From NCBI GenBank assembly GCA_905339165.1, contig CAJPFH010000062.1, positions 1-64,000 of the forward strand: a DNA stretch of 64,000 nt, in the 5' to 3' direction. Numbering within the stretch: the first letter of the stretch is position 1; every line of letters begins with the position of its first letter. Source of the stretch: Flavobacteriales bacterium. Lineage in GTDB: Bacteria > Bacteroidota > Bacteroidia > Flavobacteriales_E > Vicingaceae. Both the position numbers and the translations under genes were made by a program. Shown one piece after another: positions 17,994-27,800 of this stretch. The notes under the pieces were generated by a model. The model did not search any database. It saw only the letters and a program-made list of their open reading frames with translations, and was not told the origin of the DNA.

Positions 17994-18479
17994 ATGTTTT
18001 TCGAAAAATTTCCAATTACCTCTCGCGTTTGGGTTTATCAATGCAACACAGAATTAACGCCAGAACAAACTCACGAAATAAACGAAGCCTTTAATATTTT
18101 CCTTTCCGGTTGGGAATCACATGGCCAACATATACGAGGAGAAGGAAAAGTATTTTACAACCGCTTTATTGTTATTATAGCCGATGATTCTGACGACCGC
18201 TTATGTGGAAGTGCAATGGATAGTTCCGTTCGGTTTATTAAATCTATAGAAGAAGCTTTTAATATTTCGCTGATGGACAGAATGAAAACCGCATACAGAA
18301 CCAGTGAAGGCATTAGGGTGGTACACATGAATGACATACCTGCTCTCTTTAGTAATGGAGAGATAACTGAAAATACCATTGTATTTAATAACACTATTAC
18401 CAGCAAAAAAGAATTTTTAGAAAAATGGGAAATTCCCATCAAACAAAGTTGGCATGCTAACTTATTGCAGTTGGCCTAG
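17994..18479 (+). CDS. Conserved Bacteroidota protein often misnamed 'ABC transporter ATPase'
   Basis: 161 residues, no signal peptide, no Walker A or B, no ABC signature. It contains FPITSRVWVYQCNTELTPEQ, a WESHGQ segment and a DDRLCG segment. This matches a small family conserved in Bacteroidota that carries the database name 'ABC transporter ATPase', which its sequence does not support. It begins 12 bases after the HdrB-like gene and is the last gene of the operon that starts with the amidase. Its fixed position after the Fe-S pair makes a supporting role for that complex possible, but function is unknown. Confidence 0.75.
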   Translation: MFFEKFPITSRVWVYQCNTELTPEQTHEINEAFNIFLSGWESHGQHIRGEGKVFYNRFIVIIADDSDDRLCGSAMDSSVRFIKSIEEAFNISLMDRMKTAYRTSEGIRVVHMNDIPALFSNGEITENTIVFNNTITSKKEFLEKWEIPIKQSWHANLLQLA

Positions 18480-18484
18480 TTGTG

Positions 18485-19201
18485 CTATTTTTCTTTTTTA
18501 GGAAAGATTCCTCGGTATAAATCTCCCAAAAATATTTTTAACTTAAATACAAAGAGAGGGGCATCAAAAGCTTTTTTCACTTGTTTGTCTTTTGTAAGCA
18601 TAGAACGGTAACCTATGCCTGTTCCAATGCCCAACCAAGGAAAAAATTTATAATGCCCTGCCACCGATATTTCGGTAACTAAAAAACCGAAGCGAACCAC
18701 TTCTACCCGCTTAGAGGTAACTGGGTTTGTATAATCAATAGTTGCTGTTCCTGCACCAAGTTGCAAAGGCATGCTTATTTCCCATTTTTTTTTTGAAATA
18801 AAAATATGATCAAGAAATAAGGTAGTATAACTATAATGAGTAAGGTAATTTAGTGTATCTAGTACAGGTACTAAAACTGTGTCAAATCCGTTAAATACCG
18901 GGGTAGAATCTACAATGGTAGGTACATCTTTAATAATAATAGGATTTTTTACACTATAAATTCCAAGTCCTACTCGGTCTTTACCTCTATATTCAATCCC
19001 TATTTTAATACCATTAAAACGGGTGCGGGTATCTAAAACCCAAGAAATTCTTGAATCGAATCCGAAGATAAATTTATACTCTTTAATTTTAGGTTCCTCT
19101 TTTTTGGCAGAATCGGCAGGGTTCTGAGACTTTATTTCGGAGAAAAAAAAACAACATAAAATAAATAAAAGGGATAGAGGGTATTTTCTATTTAAACACA
19201 T
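18485..19201 (-). CDS. Predicted secreted/outer-membrane protein, unknown
   Basis: 238 residues with a signal peptide (about 1-25, ending EIKSQ). The body alternates hydrophobic and polar residues, with short aromatic-ended strands (FGFDSRISWVL, WEISMPLQLGAGTA, FFPWLGIGTGIGYRS), as in small outer-membrane beta-barrels. No conserved motif recognised. It lies 7 bases after prmC in the same direction and is probably co-transcribed with it, converging on the operon to the left. Confidence 0.65.
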   Translation of the reverse strand: MCLNRKYPLSLLFILCCFFFSEIKSQNPADSAKKEEPKIKEYKFIFGFDSRISWVLDTRTRFNGIKIGIEYRGKDRVGLGIYSVKNPIIIKDVPTIVDSTPVFNGFDTVLVPVLDTLNYLTHYSYTTLFLDHIFISKKKWEISMPLQLGAGTATIDYTNPVTSKRVEVVRFGFLVTEISVAGHYKFFPWLGIGTGIGYRSMLTKDKQVKKAFDAPLFVFKLKIFLGDLYRGIFPKKEK

Positions 19202-19208
19202 TTCTACG

Positions 19209-20069
19209 TTAGAATTTGGTAGCTTTTATCATTCTCGATTTTCCGCTCATATCCTTTTTTATTTCTATTTCTTTAAAGTTGTTTTTATTCAGCAAATCTT
19301 CCACCTCTTTAATAAAAATTGTGTTACATTCAAAAAAAATAAATCCGTTAGAATGTAAACATTTAAGGGCAAAACGAATGATGGCTTTATAAAATTGAAG
19401 GGGGTCATTATTGTTTACAAATAATGCTAAATGCGGCTCATAAAGCAACACCTGCTCGTCCATTACGTTTTCTTCTTCATGTGTAATATAGGGTGGATTA
19501 CTTACAATAATATCAAACGTTTCTTCAAGAGTTTCGGATAATACATCTTTTTTTAAAAAAGCAATGTCGCACTGATTTAGTAGTGCATTTTGTTTAGCAA
19601 GAGAAAGAGCATCTTCAGAAATATCTATTCCTGTAATCCAAGTATTGGATAGTGCCTTTTTTAATGCAATAGCAATACATCCGCTTCCTGTACCAATATC
19701 GAGTATTGAATGAAGTTTATTTTTATTGCAAGAATGAATAAGCCATTCGCAAAGTTCTTCCGTTTCCGGACGTGGAATTAAAACCGATTTATTTACCAGA
19801 AAGGGTAGTCCGTAGAATTCGGTTTTTCCAAATATGTAGGCGAGAGGCGTTTTCCTTTTAAGATGTTTTATTACCTCTATTAGTCGCAACAATTCCGATT
19901 CACTGAAACGTTTATCATATTCGGTTACCAGTTGTGCGGAATTTAATTGAAACAATTCCATAAAAATCCATCGTTTCATCGCTTCCACTTCTTGCTTAGA
20001 ATAGAGTGGCCATAACTGCTCATTGCAATAACTGAGCATGGAAACTAAACGATTCGAGGCAATTTTCAT
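19209..20069 (-). CDS. prmC: Peptide chain release factor N5-glutamine methyltransferase
   Basis: 286 residues, normal length. It methylates the glutamine of the GGQ motif in release factors RF1 and RF2. The N-terminal helical domain (1-95) ends in RPETEEL (100-106). The SAM-binding motif DIGTGSG is at 124-130 and the catalytic NPPY at 191-194. It is divergent from ribD across a 64-base gap, a neighbourhood seen in other Bacteroidota. A near promoter match with one extra base (minus-strand TACGTTTTG) lies just upstream of its ATG. Confidence 0.95.
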   Translation of the reverse strand: MKIASNRLVSMLSYCNEQLWPLYSKQEVEAMKRWIFMELFQLNSAQLVTEYDKRFSESELLRLIEVIKHLKRKTPLAYIFGKTEFYGLPFLVNKSVLIPRPETEELCEWLIHSCNKNKLHSILDIGTGSGCIAIALKKALSNTWITGIDISEDALSLAKQNALLNQCDIAFLKKDVLSETLEETFDIIVSNPPYITHEEENVMDEQVLLYEPHLALFVNNNDPLQFYKAIIRFALKCLHSNGFIFFECNTIFIKEVEDLLNKNNFKEIEIKKDMSGKSRMIKATKF

Positions 20070-20101
20070 ATAAACTTAGCAAAACGTAAAGCTAACCATA
20101 C

Positions 20102-20129
20102 TTGGTTAATTTGAAAAAAATTACTTTTG
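20102..20129 (+). promoter_or_regulatory. Promoter of ribD, suggesting a leaderless transcript
   Basis: TTG (20102-20104), 17 bases, then TACTTTTG (20122-20129): both boxes of the Bacteroidota promoter at normal spacing. Only four bases separate the -7 box from the ribD ATG at 20134, so transcription should begin at or next to the start codon. Confidence 0.65.
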
Positions 20130-20133
20130 GAAA

Positions 20134-21171
20134 ATGCAGCACGAAATTTATATGAGGAGGTGCCTTCAGTTGGCTGCCAATGGTTTTGGCAATGTAGCTC
20201 CCAACCCTATGGTGGGTTGTGTTATAGTTTACGAAGGTAAAATTATTGGCGAAGGATATCATCAAATTTTTGGAGGTCCCCATGCCGAAGTGAATGCCAT
20301 TGCTTCGGTAAAAGATAAAAACATTTTAAACCATGCGGTATTGTATGTAAATCTTGAACCTTGTAATCATTTCGGCAAAACTCCTCCTTGTACCGATTTA
20401 ATCATTCAGCATAAAATAAAGCGTGTGGTAATAGGCTGTTTAGATCCTTTTAAAGAAGTGTGCGGGGCTGGGATTGAAAAATTAAAAATGTCCGGAGTTG
20501 AAGTAATAGTAGGAATTTTAGAAGAAAAGTGCAAAGAATTAAACAAACGTTTTTTTACCCAACATTTAAAGAACAGACCCTACATTATTTTAAAGTGGGC
20601 TCAAACTCTTGATGGTTTTATAGATAGAGACAGAAGAGGAAAGGAATTAAAAGATCATTGGATTAGTAATAAAACAGCCACACAATTGGTTCATAAATGG
20701 CGAAGCGAAGAGCAGGCAATTTTAGTGGGCACCAACACGGTTTTTAATGACAATCCTTTATTAACAACCCGAGAGTGGCCCGGAAAATCGCCCTTGCGAA
20801 TAATAATAGACAAGGAAAATAAATTGCCTTATTCATTGCGTGTTTTTAATTCTGAAGCCTCAACCATTATTCTTAATGAGCATACAAATAACAAAAAAGA
20901 AAATGTAGAGTTTGTTGCCATAGATTTTAAAAACTTTTTTTCATCTTTCGCAAGCGAAATGCTTAAAAGAGCTATTCAATCAGTAATTGTAGAGGGAGGC
21001 AAAAATACCCTCAGTAAATTTTTAGCTAATTATTACTGGGACGAGGCGAGAGTGATTATAGGAAACAAAACATTTGGCAAAGGTTTATCAGCTCCTATTA
21101 TTGAAAACGAACCAATAAGTAAAGAAGCTATTTTAGATAATATACTCCTTATTTACAAAAATAAATCATAG
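20134..21171 (+). CDS. ribD: Bifunctional riboflavin deaminase/reductase
   Basis: 345 residues. The N-terminal zinc deaminase domain (1-145) has His50-Ala-Glu52 and the ligands Cys77 and Cys86 (PCNHFGKTPPC). The C-terminal reductase domain (about 147-345) contains LKWAQTLDGFI and the NADPH region with VEGGKNTL. It carries out the second and third steps of riboflavin synthesis from GTP. Its promoter places the -7 box only four bases before the ATG. The next gene begins one base after its stop. No FMN riboswitch is seen, and there is no room for one. Confidence 0.95.
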   Translation: MQHEIYMRRCLQLAANGFGNVAPNPMVGCVIVYEGKIIGEGYHQIFGGPHAEVNAIASVKDKNILNHAVLYVNLEPCNHFGKTPPCTDLIIQHKIKRVVIGCLDPFKEVCGAGIEKLKMSGVEVIVGILEEKCKELNKRFFTQHLKNRPYIILKWAQTLDGFIDRDRRGKELKDHWISNKTATQLVHKWRSEEQAILVGTNTVFNDNPLLTTREWPGKSPLRIIIDKENKLPYSLRVFNSEASTIILNEHTNNKKENVEFVAIDFKNFFSSFASEMLKRAIQSVIVEGGKNTLSKFLANYYWDEARVIIGNKTFGKGLSAPIIENEPISKEAILDNILLIYKNKS

Positions 21172-21172
21172 C

Positions 21173-22051
21173 ATGATTTACATTTTGCTTAGTATTATCT
21201 GTTCTTCCAGCTTGTTTCTACTTTTTAAATTTTTTGAAACACAAAAAATAGATATCTTTCAGGCTATAGTGGCTAATTATTTAGTGGCTTCCGTTTTTGG
21301 TTTTTTGAGGGCAGAAAGCATTTCAGAAAATATCATGTATCAAAATTGGTTTACCCACGCTTTAATTACAGGCGTATTGTTTATTTTCATGTTTTATGCC
21401 ATTGCATTCACATCGCAAAAGATAGGGCCATCGGTAGCATCGGTAGCAAATAAACTAAGTGTGGTTATACCGGTGTTTTTTGCGGTAGTTTTGTATAACG
21501 ATTCTGTTTCTTTTTTTAAAATGGCAGGTATTGCATTGGCATTGTTAGGAGTATATCTTGCTACTCAGAAAACCAGCAATCAAATTCAAATAAAAAAATG
21601 GCAGGGAATAGCTTTGGTTGTTTTTCTTTTTATTGGAAACGGCTTATTAGACTCGTATTTGAACTTTATTGAAAAAAACTACTTGAGCGAAATCAATGTA
21701 CTTTTCTTTACCCCAGTAATTTTTAGTGCTGCTTTTTGTATTGGAATTACCGTGTTATTTTATAAAATTGTTTTTCTAAAAAATAATTTATCAGCAAAGT
21801 CAATAATATATGGGTTTTTCCTTGGAATAGTAAATTATGGCTCCATTGTTTTCCTCATAAAATCCCTACAACTTACTAATGTAGAGAGCTCTGTTGTATT
21901 TCCCCTAAATAATATAGGAATAGTTGTGGCCACCTCTGTTTCTTCTTTTTTTATCTTCAAAGAAAAGATGAGTAAAAAAAATGTATTTGGTATTTTCTTA
22001 TCGGCTGTAGCCATATTTCTAATAGCTTTTTCTGAAGTATACAATGACTAA
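21173..22051 (+). CDS. EamA/DMT-family membrane transporter
   Basis: 292 residues with about ten hydrophobic helices in two homologous halves, the layout of drug/metabolite transporters of the EamA family. The repeat is visible from similar GI(A/F)LxxxGVxLA endings near 115-125 and 272-288. It starts one base after the ribD stop, so it is in the ribD operon; a role in exporting a metabolite is possible but the substrate is unknown. Riboflavin or flavin export is tempting only because of the position. Confidence 0.85.
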   Translation: MIYILLSIICSSSLFLLFKFFETQKIDIFQAIVANYLVASVFGFLRAESISENIMYQNWFTHALITGVLFIFMFYAIAFTSQKIGPSVASVANKLSVVIPVFFAVVLYNDSVSFFKMAGIALALLGVYLATQKTSNQIQIKKWQGIALVVFLFIGNGLLDSYLNFIEKNYLSEINVLFFTPVIFSAAFCIGITVLFYKIVFLKNNLSAKSIIYGFFLGIVNYGSIVFLIKSLQLTNVESSVVFPLNNIGIVVATSVSSFFIFKEKMSKKNVFGIFLSAVAIFLIAFSEVYND

Positions 22052-22130
22052 GCAATTGTTGATAAAATAAGTTATAATTCGAGTTGCGTGTGATAATTAA
22101 ATTTTAGTTTGTACTAATTTAGAACTTGTA

Positions 22131-24236
22131 ATGAGTAACCATTTCTTAGACACACCCATAGAGTTCTTAAAGGGCGTAGGGCCTAACCGAAGCGAAGTGT
22201 TAAAAAAAGAACTAAAAATTTTTACTTTCCGCGATTTACTTTTTCATTTTCCGTTTCGCTACGAAGACCGCACAAAAATTTATAAAATCAAAGAAATAGG
22301 TTCAGAGCAATATCACATACAATTAATCGGAAAAATAGAAAAGTTAGAAACCGTAGGAATTGGAAAAGCAAAACGCATTACAGCAGTTTTTAGCGATGAA
22401 ACCGGTAAAATAGAATTGGTTTGGTTTAAGGGATTAAAGTGGATAAAGAATTCAATAAAAACAGGAGTACCTTATATCATTTATGGAAAACCCTCTTTAT
22501 TTCAAAAATATTTTAACATAGTGCACCCAGAAATGGAAGAGCTGAAGGAAGATACGTTAAAGAATTTATCGGGTTTTCAATCAGTATATTCTACTACCGA
22601 AAAATTGAGTGCAAAAGGATTTACTTCCCGAGGGATATTTAAACTCCAGAGAATACTTTGTTTGCAGCTTCAAGGAAAGGTACAGGAATACTTACCGTAT
22701 CCGGTCTTAAAAAGTTATCAACTGATATCGTTAGAGCAAGCCCTCATCAATATTCACCTACCCCATTCGAATGACGAATTGGCGAAAGCTCGCCTAAGAC
22801 TAAAATTTGACGAATTGTTTTTACTTCAGTTAAAAATTCTTAAAGAAAAAGGGTTGAAAAATGAATTTGTAAAAGGTTTTATATTTACAAGAATAGGAGA
22901 ATATTTTAATGCATTTTACAATCAGTTTTTACCGTTCGAACTTACAAATGCCCAAAAACGAGTATTAAAAGAAATACGAAAGGATACAGCCACCGGAAAG
23001 CAAATGAATCGGTTGCTACAAGGTGATGTTGGAAGCGGGAAAACGATGGTAGCATTTATGAGCATACTCATGGCACTAGACAATGGTTTTCAGGCATGCT
23101 TTATGGCACCCACCGAAATATTGGCATCACAACACTTCGAAACCATTAAACAATTGGCAGCCCCACTCAGCATTTCTGTAGCCTTGCTTACAGGATCTAC
23201 TAAAAAAGCAGAAAGAAATAACTTGCTCAAAGATTTAGCGGAAGGAAATTTGCAAATAATAATAGGAACACATGCCCTTATTGAAGATACTGTGGTATTT
23301 AAAAATTTAGGTTTAGTAATTGTAGATGAGCAGCACCGTTTTGGGGTGGAACAGCGAGCTCGACTTTGGAAAAAAAATACTTCAGCCCCTCATGTATTAG
23401 TAATGACGGCAACACCTATTCCTCGTACACTGGCGATGACATTTTATGGCGATTTAGATACTTCTATAATTGATGAATTGCCCCCTGGTAGAAAAGAAAT
23501 TAAAACACAACATTTTTACGAATCAGCTCGCCTTAAGGTGTTTGGTTTTATAGAGCAACAGGTAAAATTAGGTAGGCAAATTTATATTGTATATCCACTA
23601 ATAGACGAGTCGGAAAAAATGGATTTACAGCATTTAATGAAAGGATACGACACCATATTGGTGCGTTTCCCTCCGCCAAATTTTATCATTAGCATTGTAC
23701 ACGGAAAACTAAAACCCATTGATAAGGAATATCAGATGCAGCTTTTTGTAACAGGTAAGGCACAAATAATGGTGGCTACCACAGTAATCGAAGTAGGAGT
23801 AAATGTACCCAATGCCAGTGTAATGATTATTGAAAATGCCGAACGTTTCGGGCTTTCACAACTGCATCAGCTACGCGGTAGAGTAGGGCGTGGAGCAGAG
23901 CAATCCTATTGCATTTTACTTACTGGAAACAAGCTAACCTCAGAAGCTAAACAAAGAATAGAAACAATGACAAGAACAAACGATGGCTTTGAGATTGCTG
24001 AAGTAGATTTAAAACTAAGAGGACCCGGAGATATTCAGGGTACACAACAAAGCGGATTAATAAATTTTAGAATAGCCGACCTAAGGAAAGATTCCTCTAT
24101 CTTAAATATGGCTAGAAATGCGGCACAAGATTTGTTAAAATGCGATAGCGATTTAAACCAAACAGAACATTTGGAATTAAAGAAACAACTGTTTAGAATA
24201 TATAAAGAAACAAACGATTGGTCTAGAATATCATAA
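22131..24236 (+). CDS. recG: ATP-dependent DNA helicase RecG
   Basis: 701 residues, normal for RecG. An N-terminal wedge/OB domain (about 55-150) that recognises branched DNA is followed by a superfamily 2 helicase core. Visible motifs are Walker A GDVGSGKT (about 299-306), DEQH (about 398-401), TATPIPRT, and in the C-terminal lobe the QLRGRVGRG motif VI. It regresses stalled replication forks and processes Holliday junctions. Standalone with a 79-base gap upstream. Confidence 0.97.
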   Translation: MSNHFLDTPIEFLKGVGPNRSEVLKKELKIFTFRDLLFHFPFRYEDRTKIYKIKEIGSEQYHIQLIGKIEKLETVGIGKAKRITAVFSDETGKIELVWFKGLKWIKNSIKTGVPYIIYGKPSLFQKYFNIVHPEMEELKEDTLKNLSGFQSVYSTTEKLSAKGFTSRGIFKLQRILCLQLQGKVQEYLPYPVLKSYQLISLEQALINIHLPHSNDELAKARLRLKFDELFLLQLKILKEKGLKNEFVKGFIFTRIGEYFNAFYNQFLPFELTNAQKRVLKEIRKDTATGKQMNRLLQGDVGSGKTMVAFMSILMALDNGFQACFMAPTEILASQHFETIKQLAAPLSISVALLTGSTKKAERNNLLKDLAEGNLQIIIGTHALIEDTVVFKNLGLVIVDEQHRFGVEQRARLWKKNTSAPHVLVMTATPIPRTLAMTFYGDLDTSIIDELPPGRKEIKTQHFYESARLKVFGFIEQQVKLGRQIYIVYPLIDESEKMDLQHLMKGYDTILVRFPPPNFIISIVHGKLKPIDKEYQMQLFVTGKAQIMVATTVIEVGVNVPNASVMIIENAERFGLSQLHQLRGRVGRGAEQSYCILLTGNKLTSEAKQRIETMTRTNDGFEIAEVDLKLRGPGDIQGTQQSGLINFRIADLRKDSSILNMARNAAQDLLKCDSDLNQTEHLELKKQLFRIYKETNDWSRIS

Positions 24237-24265
24237 ATGTATAATTTTACAAAAAAATAAATATC

Positions 24266-24829
24266 ATGAAACAAGTACTTTTGCCCCTATTGATTTTGTT
24301 GACTACAACTAGTTTTTCTTTTGCACAAGAAAACTCAGAAAAACAAGAGAAAAAAGTAGTGAAGGGCAATATCCCTATTACTCAAGCAAAAAATAACGAA
24401 ACTTACATTTCTAATCTGGCAGAGGATATTGGTTCATTGAAATTTGACTCGTACAACAAAAACTCCGGCACTTATTTTTACAATGGTACGCTGCCCGTTC
24501 ATTATTACGATAAAAAAGGAGTAGGAGGAACCGGTTTCAAGTTAGGAAAAGACGGAACCATTAATAATAAAGAGGAGTCAGAGGTTTCTGCCGGATATGT
24601 AATGTATTCACTTAAACTAAATACATCTAAAGGAAACATTGTGTATACCTTCTCAAATTTTATACATCATGGAAACGGACTAATTGGAAACGGAGGCCCG
24701 TTAGAGGGTTATCCGGAATGCGGAAGTGAAAAGATTGGAGGTATTCCCAACTGGGATTTGTATAAAAAACAAACCGATGATGAAGTGCAAAAACTAATAC
24801 AACGTATGGAGAGGTATTTCGGAGAATAG
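24266..24829 (+). CDS. Secreted protein resembling DUF4468/TBP-like fold proteins
   Basis: 187 residues with a signal peptide (1-20, ending FSFAQ). The middle part, with EVSAGYVMYSLKLNTSKGNI followed by YTFSNFIHHG, resembles the pattern of DUF4468 proteins of Bacteroidota (a strand, then a lysine/glycine turn, then YxFxxFxH). The C-terminus is a charged helix. Function unknown; the family call is a guess from pattern. It starts 29 bases after recG and converges on the sensor-phosphatase gene one base apart. Confidence 0.55.
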   Translation: MKQVLLPLLILLTTTSFSFAQENSEKQEKKVVKGNIPITQAKNNETYISNLAEDIGSLKFDSYNKNSGTYFYNGTLPVHYYDKKGVGGTGFKLGKDGTINNKEESEVSAGYVMYSLKLNTSKGNIVYTFSNFIHHGNGLIGNGGPLEGYPECGSEKIGGIPNWDLYKKQTDDEVQKLIQRMERYFGE

Positions 24830-24830
24830 G

Positions 24831-27800
24831 CTAAATTTTTACTCCCATAATACAAATATCATCAACCTGATTGTGAGAGGTATTTTTCCATGTTTCCAGT
24901 ACTTTAATAAGTTCTTTCTCCTGCTCTTTCATATTCATAAGTTGAATAGATAAGATTAACTTTTTAAATTGTATGTACATAAATTTTTTACCTTTTGGTC
25001 CACCAAACTGATCGGCATATCCATCTGTAAAAAGATAAAAGGAGTCATTTTTTTGAACTTTTATAGAATGGGTAACAAACTTTTGTTTTCGTTCTGTTCC
25101 GCCAATAGGTTGTTTATTAGCTTTAATCTCGTAAAAGGAAAACGATTCGTTTTGTAGCAAAGGAGAAGCAACCTTATCATTAATGATTAAAGGGTTTTCA
25201 TTTTTTCGTACAACATAGAGCGGGTTATTGGCTCCGGCATATTCTACCTGTTTTTTATTTTTATAGTAGGTACATACGGAAATATCCATACCGTCTTGGG
25301 CTTTTGTTTCACTGTAAGCCTTGTGCAGAGCCATATTTAATTTTTCATCCATGCGATCTAGTGCATAACCCGGATTTGCAATGTTTTCATCGCGAATTAC
25401 TTGATTTAATATACTAGTTCCTAGCATACTCATAAAAGCTCCCGGAACGCCATGTCCTGTACAATCTGCAACCACAATAATTGATTTCTCTTCATCTTCT
25501 GTAAACCAGTAAAAATCGCCACTCACAATATCTCTTGGTTTAAAGAGAATAAATGAATCTGAAAAGTATGATTTCAGCGATTTATTCATGGGTAAAATAG
25601 CTTCCTGAATTCTTTTCGCATAAATGATGCTATCGGTAATGTCTTGATTTTTTTCTTCAATGATTTCTTTTTGTTTTGTAATCTGCCTGTTTGCTGCTCT
25701 TATTTTAATGTATGAAAAAATTCCGGCTAAAACAATTCCGCTGCAAATGGTGTAGAACCACCAGGTTTGCCAAAATGGAGGTTTAATAGTAAACTTAAAT
25801 GATACGGGTTTTTTATTCCAAATATCATCTCCATTGCTTGCCAATAATAAAAATTCATAATGGCCGGGTGGTAGATTAGAGTAAGCTATTTCTGTTTTAT
25901 TTATGGCCATTTGCCAGTCTTTATCTAAACCTACTAATTTGTATTTATAAGCAACTTGTTCCGGTTTAGTGTGGCTAACAGCAATGAATTCTATGGTAAT
26001 ATAATTTTTATCGTAGGTTAAATTGGGATTAAAAGGTATATTATTATGGCTGATAGAATCGGTATAATGGCTCCAATTTATATCCTGAGAGAAAACTTTT
26101 ACTTTGGTAATTCTCGTTAAAGGTTCTTTTGTATTTGGTTTATCAAGTGATGGATTATAGATCACCAAACCTTTTAAAGTACCTATGTAGATATTATCAT
26201 TTTGGTCAATGCAAATAGAGTTTGGTAAACATTGTTGGCCGGCAAAGCCGTCATCATTTTTGTAATTTTTTATAATGAAAGAGTTTTTATTAAAACTGAT
26301 TACATCTATACCGTATTGATGTCCTGCCCAAATATTTCCTTTGCTATCAGCAATTAATGAATAAATTACGTTAGAAGCTAATCCCTCTTTTTCTGAAATA
26401 TTTGTAAATTTTCCATTTGAGAATTTGTACACTCCATAGTTAGAACTTAACCAGATGGTACTGTCTTTGGTTTGAACAATAGAACGAACCCTACCTTTTT
26501 TGATTCCTTCTTTCTCTGAGAATTGGTAAATGGAAGAACCATCGTACAGATATACCCCGTTGTCGGTAGCTAGCCAATAACGGTTGTTCAAGTCCTGATA
26601 AATTTGAAAAATATCCGTTTGAGGAATAATCTGAGGTTGAAAAGGTATTACATTGCCATTTTCTAGTTTAGACAATCCGTTTTTGCTACATATCCAAATA
26701 ACCCCATCTCTATCTTTATAAATATGATAAATCATTTGATAAGATTTTCCTCCCATTGTTGGAATTTGTGAAAATGTTTTTTTTTCTAAATTAAAATAAA
26801 ACAAACCCTCGGCATCTGTACCAACAATATAATGATTGCTGTCTATTTCATACGCATAATTTACATCTTGAACTTTATTTTCTGATTGCTTACTTTTTTC
26901 ATTAAAGATATCAATTCTATTTTCTGATTTTATGATTAATCCGATGGCTGAACTTATCATTAATTTACCGGTAGATGTCTTATATACGCTTGTTATCTCG
27001 TCAACATTTAATTGCTTTTTATTTAGTGAAACAAATCTTTCTGAACTTAATTTTGAAACTCCATTGTTTTTTGATGCAAACCAAATATTCCCTTCTCTGT
27101 CTTCTAAAATTTTAAAGATGTCATTATCAATGAGCCCATTTTGGGTGGTAATATTAGTAAAAGTTTCTCCTTTGTATTTAAATATACCGGAGTAAGTGCC
27201 AAGCCAATAGGTATTCTCATCTTTTATGGCGCAGTAAACCGGAAAGTTCATTTTACTTTTATCAATAGTTTTGAATACAAATTCATTTTTTTCGTTCAAC
27301 TCAAATACTCCTTTATTAGTAAAAGCCCATATTTTCCCATCTATTTCTCCTATAGAGAATACCAAATCTGATATTGTAGAAGTGTTTGAATTGTATTGAA
27401 TAATTTCCTTTTTTGTAATTTTTGTAAGTCCGGTACCCATTGTACAAACCCATATATTTTTATTTCCATCCTCGTAAAAATTAAAAACTCCTTTGTTTTC
27501 AAAAAGCATATTTTTTTCAAAAGGTTTAATGCTTATTCCTTCTAAAAAATATATTCCATTTCCGGCTCCAATCCAGCATTTGTTATTTGAATCGAAAAAT
27601 ATTTTAAAAACCCGATGATGCCCCAATCCGTTTGTGGTATCTAGTTTTATAATAGTATCGGGTTTAATGATACTGATGCCATTATTGGTTCCTATATATA
27701 TATTGCCATCGGGTCCCTTCTCAATACAGTACACAATATTGTCGGACAAACCATTTTTAGTTGTTAGATAATGAAATGTTTTTCCGTTGAAGATAGAGAT

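Noticed and set aside
20070-20133. FMN riboswitch before ribD
   Set aside because: The 64-base gap to prmC holds divergent promoters and is too short; no RFN-like conserved sequence.
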